NCBI RefSeq assembly: GCF_000062885.1
Contig: NC_009142.1
Coordinates: forward strand, 6,933,584 to 6,997,583
Origin: Saccharopolyspora erythraea NRRL 2338
Lineage (GTDB): Bacteria; Actinomycetota; Actinomycetes; Mycobacteriales; Pseudonocardiaceae
Reading direction: 5' to 3'
DNA length: 64,000 nucleotides
Shown: piece by piece, positions 8,615 through 17,366 of the stretch
Numbering within the stretch: position 1 is the first letter of the stretch
Layout: each line of letters begins with the position of its first letter
Position numbers and translations under genes: made by a program
The notes under the pieces: generated by a model
Told to the model about the DNA's origin: nothing
The model's database searches: none
The model's input: the letters and a program-made list of their open reading frames with translations, nothing else

Positions 8615-9797
8615 TCAGCCCAGGGCGTCCGCCACCCGCGCCACGACCTCGGACGGGCTCGGCTGCCCGGCCATCTCCTCGGCGACCTCGGCCGCCGCCG
8701 AGGAGAACCGAGGCTCCTCGAGCAGGCGCCGCACCATCTCCCGCACCGTCTCGACGTCCGCGGTGGCCGGGTCGAGCGACAGGCCCACGCCGCGATCGGC
8801 GACGCGCTTCGCCGACAGCGGGTTGTCGGCGAAGGCGGGCAGGACCAGTTGCGGCACCCCGTAGTGCAGCGGTGCGGCGGTGGTGCCCGAGCCCCCGTGG
8901 TGGACGATCAGGGAGCACGACGGCAGGAACGCCGACAGCGGCAGGAAGCCGACCGAGCGCACGTTCTCCGGCAGCGTCCCCAACGCCGTCAGGTCCGCGG
9001 TGCCGGCCGCGAGCACGACGTCGAGGTCCATGCCGCCGAGCGCCTCGACCACCACCTCGAGGTTGGTCGTCCCGCTGATCGCGGGCACCACCGTCCCCAG
9101 GGTCACGCACACCCTCGGCCGCGGCGGCGCTTGCATCGTCCAGGGCGGAAGCACCGCGCCGCCGTTGAACGGCACGAACCGCATCGGCCACCACGGGACG
9201 CCGTCGCGCGGGTCCGGCTCGTCGGCCTTGAGACCGCCCATGCTCGCCGGTCGCGGGTCGATGCGGGCGACCAGTCGCGGATCGCCGTCGGCGATGCCCA
9301 GCTCGCGCTGTAGGCCGCGCTCCAGCTCGCCGTCGAAGGAGTTGTGGTTCTCGCGGAAGTCGGCGTCGCGCAGCGACCAGGAGACGCGGTTGCCCACCTC
9401 CAGCCCGGGAACCCCGAACGCCTGCGCGGTGATCCGTCCCGCCGCGTGATCGGAGGTGAACACGACCAGGTCGGCCCCGAACGCCCGGCCGGCCTCGATC
9501 GTCCCCTCGGTCATGGTGAGTGAACAGGCCGAACGGGTTGCCCGACGCGGCGGCCCTGGCGTACTCGGCGGAGAGCCCCGCGCGGTCCTCGCCGACGACG
9601 CCGCGCATCAGCTCCTGCCAGACGTCGCGGTCCGGGAACACGTCGACCACCGGCAGGCCCGCCCGCGCGCCAACCTCGGTCATCTCCGAAGCCGTGGCGA
9701 GCAGCACCTCGTGGCCGGCCGCCCTGGCCGCCCAGACCAGCGGGACGACGGGCAGCATCAGCCCGTAGCCGGGCGCTGACGTGAAGAGGATTCGCAC
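8615..9797 (-). pseudogene. GT1 macrolide-type glycosyltransferase, frame-broken
   Basis: Two frames together make one GT-B glycosyltransferase of about 394 aa. Residues 1-95 start at a GTG at 9797 ([20 protein letters not shown]) and run to GNPFGLFT near 9515. The rest continues one frame over from about 9514 (MTEGTIEAGRAFGADLVVF) to 8615 and includes the nucleotide-sugar donor motif HHGGSGTTAAPLHYGVPQLV. The join needs one inserted base or two deleted ones around TTCACTCACCATGACC. Homologues are natural-product glycosyltransferases of the EryC/DesVII-like or macrolide-inactivating type. It is either a genuine pseudogene, two coupled pieces, or a sequencing error. Confidence 0.75.
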
Positions 9798-9834
9798 AGC
9801 GGGGAGCTTGGCAGACGCCCCGGACGCGGCGCAG

Positions 9835-9840
9835 TAGATT
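9835..9840 (+). promoter_or_regulatory. -10 box of leaderless rnhA transcript
   Basis: TAGATT fits TANNNT and ends seven bases before the rnhA ATG. No Shine-Dalgarno sequence is present, so transcription probably starts at the A of the start codon. Confidence 0.5.
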
Positions 9841-9847
9841 TTCCGGC

Positions 9848-10315
9848 ATGACGCAGCACAGCTCCGCCCAGAACGCCGTTGACCTCTACACCGACGGCGC
9901 GTGCAGCGGCAACCCCGGACCGGGCGGCTGGGGCGTCGTGCTGCGCTACGGGCACCACGAACGCGAGATGTACGGCGGCGAGACCGCCACCACCAACAAC
10001 AAGATGGAGCTGACCGCCGTCATCGAGGGACTGGCCGCGCTGACGCGCCCGGTGCCGCTGGTGCGGATCCACACCGACAGCACCTACGTGCTCAAGGGGA
10101 TCACCGAATGGATGCGCGGCTGGAAGCGCAACGGCTGGTTGACCTCGGCCAAGCAGCCGGTCAAGAACGCCGACCTGTGGCGCCGGCTGGACCAGGAGTG
10201 CGGCAGGCACGGCGAGATCACGTGGGAGTGGGTCAAGGGCCACGCCGGGCACCCGGAGAACGAGCGCGCCGACAAGCTCGCCTGCAAGGGCCGCGACGAG
10301 GCGAAGAAGTCCTGA
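9848..10315 (+). CDS. rnhA: ribonuclease HI
   Basis: Encodes 155 aa, the standard length. The first acidic residue is in [17 protein letters not shown], the glutamate in [11 protein letters not shown], the next aspartate in HTDSTYV. The C-terminal block [15 protein letters not shown] has the catalytic histidine and last aspartate. It cleaves the RNA strand of RNA-DNA hybrids in R-loops and at replication sites. The ATG has no ribosome site but a TANNNT box just upstream, indicating a leaderless mRNA. The gene is divergent from the broken glycosyltransferase and convergent with etfA. Confidence 0.97.
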   Translation: MTQHSSAQNAVDLYTDGACSGNPGPGGWGVVLRYGHHEREMYGGETATTNNKMELTAVIEGLAALTRPVPLVRIHTDSTYVLKGITEWMRGWKRNGWLTSAKQPVKNADLWRRLDQECGRHGEITWEWVKGHAGHPENERADKLACKGRDEAKKS

Positions 10316-10360
10316 GCCGCGACGAGGCGGTCAGCCACCGGGAACCGTGAGGCGCGAAGT

Positions 10361-10387
10361 GGCCGTGGGTCCGGCGGACCCACGGCC
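10361..10387. terminator. bidirectional terminator rnhA/etfA
   Basis: A perfect 12-bp GC-rich inverted repeat (10361-10372 with 10376-10387) with a 3-base loop, followed by TCTTCC on the plus strand. It lies between convergent rnhA and etfA. Confidence 0.75.
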
Positions 10388-10407
10388 TCTTCCGCGGCTG
10401 CGCGCGA

Positions 10408-11367
10408 TCAGCCCTTGCGCTTGCTGATCTCCTCGGTGAGCTGCGGGGCGACCTTGAACAGGTCGCCCACGACACCGAAGTCGGCGATCTCGAAGATCGG
10501 CGCCTCGGCGTCCTTGTTCACCGCCACGATCGTCTTGGAGGTCTGCATGCCGGCGCGGTGCTGGATGGCACCGGAGATGCCCAGGGCGATGTAGAGCTGC
10601 GGCGAGACGGTCTTGCCGGTCTGGCCGACCTGGAACTGGTGCGGGTAGTAGCCCGAGTCCACCGCCGCACGCGAGGCACCCACAGCCGCGCCCAGCGAGT
10701 CGGCCAGCTTCTCCACCACGTCGAACGACTCGGCCGAGCCGACACCGCGGCCACCCGAGACCACCACGGAGGCTTCGGTCAGCTCGGGGCGGTCCCCGGC
10801 CTCGACCGGCTGCGTACCGGTGATCTTGGCGTTCTTACCCGCATCGACGGCGGGGACCTCCACGGCCTGCTCGGCCGCCGCACCCTCGGCCTGCTCGGCC
10901 TCGACCGAGCCGGGCAGCACGGTGATCACCGGCGTGCCCGTGACGACCTTGGCCTTGGCGTCGTAGGTGCCACCGAACAGCGAGTGCGAACCGACACCCT
11001 CGCCGTCCAGGTCCACGACCTCCGAGAGCAGACCCGAGCCCAGGCGCACCGCCAGCCGGCCGGCGACCTCCTTGCCGTCCACCGACGCCGGTACCAGCAC
11101 CGCCGCCGGCGACACCTCACCGACCAGCTTGGCCAGCACGTCCACCTGCGGGGTCACCAGGAACTGGCCGGCCTCGGCCGACTCCGCCGCGTACACCTTC
11201 GCCGCGCCGTAGGACGCCAGCGCGTCCTTGAGCTTGCCGGTCGTACCCGGCTCGCCGACCACCACCGCCGACGGCTCACCGATGCGGCGCGCCGCGGTCA
11301 ACAGCTCCAGCGTGACCTTCTTGACCTCGCCGTCCACGTGGTCGACGAGGACCAGAACCTCAGACAT
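10408..11367 (-). CDS. etfA: electron transfer flavoprotein alpha subunit
   Basis: Encodes 319 aa (FixB/EtfA). The N-terminal domain begins [15 protein letters not shown]. The C-terminal FAD domain has the family block around [19 protein letters not shown], then [19 protein letters not shown] and [13 protein letters not shown]. With EtfB it forms a soluble heterodimer that carries electrons from acyl-CoA dehydrogenases to the quinone pool. GAGGAGAAG lies before the ATG. It follows etfB by 32 bp in one operon. The order etfB-etfA beside glucan genes matches mycobacterial fixA-fixB. Confidence 0.97.
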   Translation of the reverse strand: MSEVLVLVDHVDGEVKKVTLELLTAARRIGEPSAVVVGEPGTTGKLKDALASYGAAKVYAAESAEAGQFLVTPQVDVLAKLVGEVSPAAVLVPASVDGKEVAGRLAVRLGSGLLSEVVDLDGEGVGSHSLFGGTYDAKAKVVTGTPVITVLPGSVEAEQAEGAAAEQAVEVPAVDAGKNAKITGTQPVEAGDRPELTEASVVVSGGRGVGSAESFDVVEKLADSLGAAVGASRAAVDSGYYPHQFQVGQTGKTVSPQLYIALGISGAIQHRAGMQTSKTIVAVNKDAEAPIFEIADFGVVGDLFKVAPQLTEEISKRKG

Positions 11368-11399
11368 AACGACTTCTCCTCGCGAAACCAGTGGGACTG

Positions 11400-12182
11400 T
11401 CAGACCAGCTTCTGACCGGCCAGGAACTCGACGATCTGCACGCCGCCGGAACCTTCGTCGGTCACGCGCTGACCGGCCTGCTTCGGCGGCTTCGGCGCGG
11501 ACTCGACGACCTTCGAACCGGCGTTGGCCAGCCCCACCTCGGAAGCGTCAATGCCGGCGTCGGCCAGCGACAGCACCGTGACGGGCTTCTTCTTCGCGGC
11601 CATGATGCCCTTGAACGACGGGTAGCGCGGCTCGTTGATCTTCTCGGTCACGCTGACCACCGCGGGCAGGCTCGCCTCGACGTGCACGATGCCGGCGTCG
11701 GTCTCGCGCTCGACCTTGATCGTCGAGCCGTCGGTCTCCACCTTGCGCGCATACGTCAGCTGCGGCAGGCCCAGCACCTCGGCCAGCATCGCCGGCACCG
11801 CGCCGGTGCGGCCGTCGGTGGCCTCGTTGCCCGCGATCACCAGGTCGACCGACTCCACGGTGCCCACGACCTTGGCCAGCGCCCGCGCGGTCTGCACCGC
11901 ATCCGAGCCGTGCAGCGCCTCGTCCGAGAGGTGGATCGCCTTGTCCGCGCCCATCGACAACGCCTTGCGGATGGCGTCGGTGGCCCGCTCCGGGCCCATC
12001 GCCACGACCGTCACCTCGCCGCCCTGGGCCTCCTTGATCAGCAAGGCCTCCTCGACGGCACGCTCGTTGATCTCATCCAGCACAGCGTCCGCCGACTCGC
12101 GGTCGAGAGTGTGGTCCGAGTCGGTGAGCTTGCGCTCGGACCACGTGTCGGGCACCTGCTTGACCAGGACGACGATGTTCAT
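11400..12182 (-). CDS. etfB: electron transfer flavoprotein beta subunit
   Basis: Encodes 260 aa (FixA/EtfB), starting NIVVLVKQVPDTWSERKL with the signature VDLVIAGNEATDGRTGAVPA in the AMP-binding region. It pairs with EtfA downstream and forms the part of ETF that docks with dehydrogenase partners. A ribosome site (AGGAGGTCGAAGAGG) lies upstream. It is first in the etfB-etfA operon and divergent from degV. The 287-bp gap to degV contains AT-richer stretches that should hold both promoters. Confidence 0.97.
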   Translation of the reverse strand: MNIVVLVKQVPDTWSERKLTDSDHTLDRESADAVLDEINERAVEEALLIKEAQGGEVTVVAMGPERATDAIRKALSMGADKAIHLSDEALHGSDAVQTARALAKVVGTVESVDLVIAGNEATDGRTGAVPAMLAEVLGLPQLTYARKVETDGSTIKVERETDAGIVHVEASLPAVVSVTEKINEPRYPSFKGIMAAKKKPVTVLSLADAGIDASEVGLANAGSKVVESAPKPPKQAGQRVTDEGSGGVQIVEFLAGQKLV

Positions 12183-12456
12183 GGGTCCTCTTCGACCTCC
12201 TGCGGACTGACGGCTGGGAACGTTGGAAAGCTTGCTTCTCCCCGGCTTATCACCGGGATGGTTGACCTTGCCACGTCAGTACGGCAATAGCACGGTGACG
12301 CCAACCACGGCCGATGTTACCGGTCGGTAGCCCCAGCGCAACCGGGGTACGTGCGTGACAGTACTCACCTCCGGGCGCACCGGAGCGCCGGTCCGGCCGC
12401 GAACCGCCCCGGAAAGCCCCTCGGCAGGCCCGGTATGAAATGGCAATACCGGTTAG

Positions 12457-12462
12457 TAGCCT
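12457..12462 (+). promoter_or_regulatory. -10 box of leaderless degV transcript
   Basis: TAGCCT (TANNNT) ends seven bases before the degV ATG at 12470, and there is no ribosome-binding site. This is the same arrangement as at rnhA and other genes in the window. Nothing else is seen in the divergent gap 12183-12456. Confidence 0.45.
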
Positions 12463-12469
12463 GACCGTC

Positions 12470-13315
12470 ATGAGCCAACGCGTCGCCATCGTGACGGACT
12501 CCACCGCCTCGATCCCGCTCGACGTCGCCGACCAGCTCGGCATCTCCGTCGTCCAGCTCGAGCTCAAGGTCGGCGAGGAGTACAACGACGAGCGCCGCGT
12601 CCCGCATCCCGAGATGGCCGAGGCCATGCGCTCCGGCGTGCCGGTGGCCACCTCCGAGCCGCCCGCCCCGGCGTTCTTCTGGAACTACATGGACGCCGCG
12701 GCGGCGGGCGCCGAAGCGATCATCTCCATCCACATCTCCGAGGGCCTGTCCCAGACCTGCGCCTCCGCGCGCAAGGCCGCCGCCGAGATCGGCATCCCGG
12801 TCTACGTGGTCGACTCCCGGCTGGTCGGGCTCGGCCTGGGCTTCCCGGTCATCGCCGCCGCCGAGGCGGCCAGGGCCGGAGCCACCATGCAGGGCGTGAT
12901 GGGCGTGCTGGACCAGCGGCTGCGCACCACGACGCAGCTGCTCTACGTCGACACCCTGGAGTACCTCCAGCGCGGTGGCCGGATCGGACGGGCGCAGGCG
13001 TGGCTCGGCCAGACGCTGTCGATCAAGCCCGTCCTGCAGCTCAAGGACGGCGCGATCGACCAGCTCGGCAAGGCGATCGGTCCCGACCGCGCGCTGAAGA
13101 AGGCCCTCACCCACGCCATCCAGAAGGCCGGTGGCGGTCCGGTCGACATCGGGGTCGAGCACTTCCAGTTCGCAGAGCGGGCCGAGAAGCTGCTGCACGG
13201 CCTGCGCGACGCGCTGCCGCAGGCCCGGCGGATCACGCTGGAGGAGACCAGCGCGGTGCTGGGCGCGCACGCCGGTCCAGGCGCGCTCGGCGTGACCGTC
13301 TCGCCCGCGACGTGA
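12470..13315 (+). CDS. DegV family fatty-acid-binding protein
   Basis: Encodes 281 aa. The DegV fold is shown by the N-terminal RVAIVTDSTASIPLDVAD, the lipid head-group region TSEPPAPAFF, and YVVDSRLVGLGLGFPV, followed by TLEYLQRGGRIGRAQAWLG. In Firmicutes these proteins (FakB) present fatty acids to a DhaK-like kinase FakA; no kinase is visible here, so the role is open. The ATG at 12470 replaces an in-frame ATG ten codons upstream because of its leaderless -10 box. Its stop overlaps the GTG start of the GH57 gene, so it sits in the glucan operon, where mycobacteria have a methyltransferase gene. Confidence 0.88.
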   Translation: MSQRVAIVTDSTASIPLDVADQLGISVVQLELKVGEEYNDERRVPHPEMAEAMRSGVPVATSEPPAPAFFWNYMDAAAAGAEAIISIHISEGLSQTCASARKAAAEIGIPVYVVDSRLVGLGLGFPVIAAAEAARAGATMQGVMGVLDQRLRTTTQLLYVDTLEYLQRGGRIGRAQAWLGQTLSIKPVLQLKDGAIDQLGKAIGPDRALKKALTHAIQKAGGGPVDIGVEHFQFAERAEKLLHGLRDALPQARRITLEETSAVLGAHAGPGALGVTVSPAT

Positions 13316-14805
13316 ACGAACCCGTGGGCGACTTCGCCATGGTCCTGCACAGCCACCTGCCCTGGCTCGCCGGGCACGGCCGGTGGCCGGTCGGCGAGGA
13401 GTGGCTCTACCAGGCGTGGGCCTCCTCCTACCTGCCCGTGGTGGGGATGCTGGAGCGGCTGGCCGCCGAGGGCCACCGCGACGTGCTCACCTTCGGCCTC
13501 ACCCCGGTGCTGGCCGCGCAGCTCGACGACCCGCACTGCCTTCGCGGCTTCCACCACTGGCTGGGCAACTGGCGGCTGCGCGCCGAGGAGGCCGCGGCGC
13601 GCTGGCGCGGCTCGGGCGACGAGCTGGCCGCCGCCGAGTGCCGCGCGGCCTCGCGAGCGCTGGAGGAGTTCGAGCTGCGGTGGCGCCACGGCGCGTCGCC
13701 GGTGCTGCGGCCGCTGGTCGACTCGGACGTGGTCGAGCTGATCGGCGGGCCCGCCACGCACCCGTTCCAGCCGCTGCTCGACCCGCGGCTGCGCGAGTTC
13801 GCGCTCCGGCTCGGGCTGGCCGACACCCGGCTGCGCCTGGGCAGCGCGCCGGAGGGCATCTGGGCTCCGGAGTGCGCCTACGGCCCGGGCGTGGAGCGCG
13901 AGTACGCCGCGACGGGCGTGCGGCGCTTCCTGGTCGACGGCAGCGCGCTGGACGACGTCTCCGCCGCGCACACCGTCGGCCGCACCGACATCGTGTGCTT
14001 CGGGCGGGACGTGTCGATCAGCGACCTGGTGTGGTCCGACGGCGGCTACCCCTCGCACCCGGCCTACCGCGACTTCCACACCTTCGACCACGCCGTGGGC
14101 CTCAAGCCGTCGCGCATCACCGGCAAGGACGTCGCGCCGGAGGACAAGCAGCCCTACGCGCTCGGCCCGGCGGCGGCGGTGGCCGACGAGCACGCCGACG
14201 ACTTCGTGGCCGCCGTGCGGCAGCGACTGGAGGAGCACCGCGAACGCGGCGGCCGCCAGGGACTCGTGGTCGCGGCCTTCGACACCGAGCTGTTCGGGCA
14301 CTGGTGGTTCGAGGGTCCGCGCTGGCTGGAACGGGTGTTGCGCACGCTGCCCGAGGCCGGTGTCCGGGTGACGACGCTGCGCGGCGCGCTGGCCGTCGGC
14401 CACCTGGGCGAGCCGGTCGAGCTGCCGGAGACCTCGTGGGGCGTCGGGGGTGACTGGCGCGTGTGGGCGGGTGAGCCGGTCGCCGAGATCGCCGACGCGA
14501 ACCAGCGGCTCCAGGAACGCGTGCTGCGCCGGGCACCGCGGGCGGGCGCCGCCCGCGACCACGTCCTCGACCAGCTCCTGCGCGAGACCGTGCTCGCGCT
14601 GGCCAGCGACTGGGCGTTCATGGTCACCCACGACGCGGGAGCGGGCTACGCCCGCGAGCGCGCCCACGACCACACCTCGCGCGCCCACCGGCTGCTCGAC
14701 CTGCTGGAGTCGGGACGGTACGCCGACGCCGACGCGCTGGCCCGCGAGCTGCGCGGGCGCGACGGCGTGTTCGGCCACCTCGACGCCCGGCTGCTGCCCG
14801 GCTGA
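13312..14805 (+). CDS. GH57 1,4-alpha-glucan branching enzyme (Rv3031-like)
   Basis: Encodes 497 aa from a GTG that overlaps the degV stop (GTGA). The GH57 barrel is evident from FAMVLHSHLPWLAGHGRWP at the N-terminus. The nucleophile glutamate is at about residue 187 in GIWAPECAYGPG and the acid/base aspartate at about 324 in VVAAFDTELFGHWWFEG. GH57 branching enzymes create alpha-1,6 branches in alpha-glucans; the mycobacterial homologue takes part in methylglucose lipopolysaccharide synthesis. The GT4 alpha-glucosyltransferase follows at 15019 on the same strand, as in mycobacteria. Confidence 0.9.
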   Translation: MNEPVGDFAMVLHSHLPWLAGHGRWPVGEEWLYQAWASSYLPVVGMLERLAAEGHRDVLTFGLTPVLAAQLDDPHCLRGFHHWLGNWRLRAEEAAARWRGSGDELAAAECRAASRALEEFELRWRHGASPVLRPLVDSDVVELIGGPATHPFQPLLDPRLREFALRLGLADTRLRLGSAPEGIWAPECAYGPGVEREYAATGVRRFLVDGSALDDVSAAHTVGRTDIVCFGRDVSISDLVWSDGGYPSHPAYRDFHTFDHAVGLKPSRITGKDVAPEDKQPYALGPAAAVADEHADDFVAAVRQRLEEHRERGGRQGLVVAAFDTELFGHWWFEGPRWLERVLRTLPEAGVRVTTLRGALAVGHLGEPVELPETSWGVGGDWRVWAGEPVAEIADANQRLQERVLRRAPRAGAARDHVLDQLLRETVLALASDWAFMVTHDAGAGYARERAHDHTSRAHRLLDLLESGRYADADALARELRGRDGVFGHLDARLLPG

Positions 14806-15018
14806 AGCGGAGGCCCACGCGGGTTCAGCCGACGACCCCGGCAGGCCCAGCAGTTCGGGCACCACCCCGTTGACCTCCCCAGCCCTGCCCACCAGGGCCG
14901 TTGGCATGCCGGAACGGCCCGCGGAGATCCACTGGCGCCTGTTGGCTCCGCGCACGTGGCGCGCCGTACCGTACCGGGCGGTAACCTCGCTGGGGGTCTT
15001 TGGAAGGATTCACCTCCT

Positions 15019-16278
15019 ATGCGCGTGCTGATGCTGTCCTGGGAATACCCGCCGGTCGTGGTCGGCGGGCTCGGCCGCCATGTCCACGCGCTGGCCCGCA
15101 CCCTGGCCGGGCAGGGCCACGACGTCGTCGTGCTGTGCCGCCAGCCGGCCGGGACCGACCCGGAGACGCACCCGGCCAGTGACACCGTCGTCGACGGCGT
15201 CCGGCTGGTGCGGGTCGCCGAGGACCCGCCGCACCTGACCTTCGAACGCGACCTCGTCGCCTGGACGCTGGCGATGGGCCACGCGATGGTCCGCGCGGGC
15301 CAGCGCCTGCTGCGCGGATGGCGGCCGGACGTCGTGCACGCCCACGACTGGCTGGTCACCCACCCGGCCATCGCGCTGGCCGAAGCCGCCGAGGTGCCGC
15401 TGGTCGCCACCATCCACGCCACCGAGGCGGGACGGCACAGCGGCTGGCTGTCGCAGATCCACAGCCAGCAGATCCACTCGGTCGAGTGGTGGCTGGCGAA
15501 CCGGGCGGACGAGCTGATCACCTGCTCGGCGGCGATGCGGGCCGAGGCGGCCGAGCTGTTCGACGTCGATCCGGCGTCGATCACGGTGCTGCACAACGGG
15601 ATCGAGACGCGGACCTGGCAGGTCCGCGCCCACGACGTGGCCGCGGCGCGGCGCTCGCACGGGCGCGACGGCGCACCGCTGCTGCTCTACTTCGGCAGGC
15701 TGGAGTGGGAGAAGGGCGTCCAGGACCTGCTGGCCGCGCTGCCCGCCATCCGGGAGCGCCACCCCGGCACGACCGTGGCCATCGCGGGCTGCGGGACGCA
15801 CCAGGAGTGGCTCGTCGAGCGGGCCGCCGAGCACGGCGTCTCCGAGGCCGCGCGCTTCACCGGGCACCTGCCCGACACCGAGCTGGCCTCCCTGCTGGCG
15901 GCCGCGGACGCGGTGGTGCTGCCCAGCCGCTACGAGCCGTTCGGCATCGTCGCGCTGGAGGCCGCCGCCGCGAGCGCGCCGCTGGTCGCCTCCACCGCGG
16001 GCGGTCTCGGCGAGATCGTGCTCGACGGGAGCACCGGGCTGGCGTTCGCACCGGGGGACGTGGCCGGCCTCGCCGACGCGGTCGACCGGGTGCTGTGCGA
16101 CCCGGAGGCGGCCGAGCGCCGCGCCGAGGCGGCGAAGGCCCGGCTGAGCAGCGACTTCGACTGGGAACGCATCGCGGAGGGCACCGCCGCCGTCTACGCG
16201 GGCGCGCGCCGCCGTGAGCACGCGGAGCTGCCCCGCCCGAAGATCGCCACCGGCAACGTGCTGGGTCGCGGCGAATAG
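15019..16278 (+). CDS. GT4 alpha-glucan glycosyltransferase (Rv3032-like)
   Basis: Encodes 419 aa, a GT-B glycosyltransferase. The N-terminal glycine-rich loop [19 protein letters not shown] is typical of glycogen-synthase-like GT4 enzymes. The C-terminal half has [17 protein letters not shown] and the EX7E-type donor motif [18 protein letters not shown]. In mycobacteria the syntenic protein elongates alpha-1,4-glucan using ADP- or UDP-glucose for MGLP and glycogen. AAGGA precedes the ATG. The 213-bp gap after the branching enzyme suggests its own promoter as well as readthrough. It is convergent with the MarR gene. Confidence 0.9.
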   Translation: MRVLMLSWEYPPVVVGGLGRHVHALARTLAGQGHDVVVLCRQPAGTDPETHPASDTVVDGVRLVRVAEDPPHLTFERDLVAWTLAMGHAMVRAGQRLLRGWRPDVVHAHDWLVTHPAIALAEAAEVPLVATIHATEAGRHSGWLSQIHSQQIHSVEWWLANRADELITCSAAMRAEAAELFDVDPASITVLHNGIETRTWQVRAHDVAAARRSHGRDGAPLLLYFGRLEWEKGVQDLLAALPAIRERHPGTTVAIAGCGTHQEWLVERAAEHGVSEAARFTGHLPDTELASLLAAADAVVLPSRYEPFGIVALEAAAASAPLVASTAGGLGEIVLDGSTGLAFAPGDVAGLADAVDRVLCDPEAAERRAEAAKARLSSDFDWERIAEGTAAVYAGARRREHAELPRPKIATGNVLGRGE

Positions 16279-16292
16279 AGCTCGGGCCGCTC

Positions 16293-16760
16293 TCAGCGGC
16301 TGAGGTTGGACACCAGGTTCTCCAGCGCCGGGACGGCGTCGGCGAGCCTGGCCCTGTCCGCCGCGCTGAGCCGGTCCATCGCCGTCCGCAGGATCTCCCG
16401 GCTCGCCCGGTCGTAGCGCTCCAGCAGGTCCAGCGCCTCCGCGGTGGCCGAGAGCCCCACCGCCCGCAGGTCCGACTCCGAGCGGCGGCGTTGCACCAGG
16501 CCCGCCGCCATCATCGAACGCACGAGGTTGCTGACCGTCGACGGCGAGATCCGCAACCGCTCCGCGACGGCGCTGGTGCCCAGCGGTCCTTCGGCGGCCA
16601 GCACCCGCAGCACTTCGATCTGCGCTTCGGGGAGGTCGGGCAGGTCCTCCGTGGCGCGGGTCGAGCGCAGCAGCGCCCTGCGCAGCGGTCCGAGCAGGCG
16701 GCCGAGGTCGGCGGCGGTGTCCACCAGGCCATCTTGCCAACCGAAGTGGTTTTGTGCCAA
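16293..16760 (-). CDS. MarR-family regulator divergent from padC
   Basis: Encodes up to 155 aa from a TTG at 16760. A GTG at 16724 giving 143 aa is an alternative, and neither has a strong ribosome site. The winged helix is clear: [20 protein letters not shown] for the recognition helices, then [20 protein letters not shown] for the wing. It is divergent from phenolic acid decarboxylase, with two operator-like inverted repeats in the gap. It probably represses padC until a hydroxycinnamate binds. Firmicutes use a PadR protein for this job, so the MarR pairing is worth noting. Confidence 0.85.
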   Translation of the reverse strand: MAQNHFGWQDGLVDTAADLGRLLGPLRRALLRSTRATEDLPDLPEAQIEVLRVLAAEGPLGTSAVAERLRISPSTVSNLVRSMMAAGLVQRRRSESDLRAVGLSATAEALDLLERYDRASREILRTAMDRLSAADRARLADAVPALENLVSNLSR

Positions 16761-16783
16761 AGTTGTTTTGTTGCAAAACTACT
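16745..16783. promoter_or_regulatory. MarR operators between marR and padC
   Basis: At 16761-16783 AGTTGTTTTG and CAAAACTACT form an inverted repeat around TTG with nine of ten positions matched. A second imperfect copy, TTTTG-TGC-CAAA, lies at about 16751-16759. AT-rich palindromes of this size are typical MarR sites. They lie 20-60 bases before the padC GTG and right at the marR start, which suits dual control. Confidence 0.6.
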
Positions 16784-16802
16784 CACGCGAGGAGGTGCGC
16801 AC

Positions 16803-17321
16803 GTGACCACCGTCGCGACCCCGGCCGGCCACGACGAACTGCGGGGCATCGTCGGCAAGCACTTCATCTACACCTACGCCAACGGCTGGCGGTACGAGAT
16901 GTACGTGAAGAACGCCGGCACGATCGACTACCGGATCCACAGCGGCATGGTCGGCGGGCGCTGGGTCCGCGACCAGCGGGTCGACCTCGTCCGCCTCGGT
17001 GAGGACGTCTACAAGGTGTCCTGGAGCGAGCCCACGGGCACGTCGGTGAGCGTCACCGTGCTGCCCGGCAGCCGCCGGCTGCACGGCGTGATCTTCTTCC
17101 CCCGCTGGGTGCACGAGCACCCCGAGCGCACGGTCTGCTTCCAGAACGACCACCTGGCGCGGATGGCCGCCTACCGCGAGGCGGGCCCGACCTACCCGGT
17201 CCACGTCGTGCCGGAGTTCGCCGAGATCACGTTCCTGGAGGACCGCGGCCCCGACGACGAGTCCGTGATCGCCGTCGGCCCCGCCGACCTGCCCGAGGGC
17301 TACGCCGACCGCGTCAACTGA
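16803..17321 (+). CDS. padC: phenolic acid decarboxylase
   Basis: Encodes 172 aa, the normal size for the PAD lipocalin-like barrel. The family blocks are present: [20 protein letters not shown] at the N-terminus, then [32 protein letters not shown], and [21 protein letters not shown] decarboxylates p-coumaric, ferulic and caffeic acid to vinyl phenols, which relieves phenolic stress. The GTG at 16803 is preceded by GAGGAGG at good spacing. Control by the divergent MarR protein is likely. A soil actinomycete would meet such acids from plant lignin. Confidence 0.93.
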   Translation: MTTVATPAGHDELRGIVGKHFIYTYANGWRYEMYVKNAGTIDYRIHSGMVGGRWVRDQRVDLVRLGEDVYKVSWSEPTGTSVSVTVLPGSRRLHGVIFFPRWVHEHPERTVCFQNDHLARMAAYREAGPTYPVHVVPEFAEITFLEDRGPDDESVIAVGPADLPEGYADRVN

Positions 17322-17366
17322 CGCGCACCGAAGCCGTCCGCTCGCGCCCCCGCACCAGACCGGGCG

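Noticed and set aside
7605-9797. 730-codon frame as one large glycosyltransferase
   Set aside because: Only the first 95 codons match the family; the rest is out-of-frame sequence after the frame break and antisense to the LysE gene.
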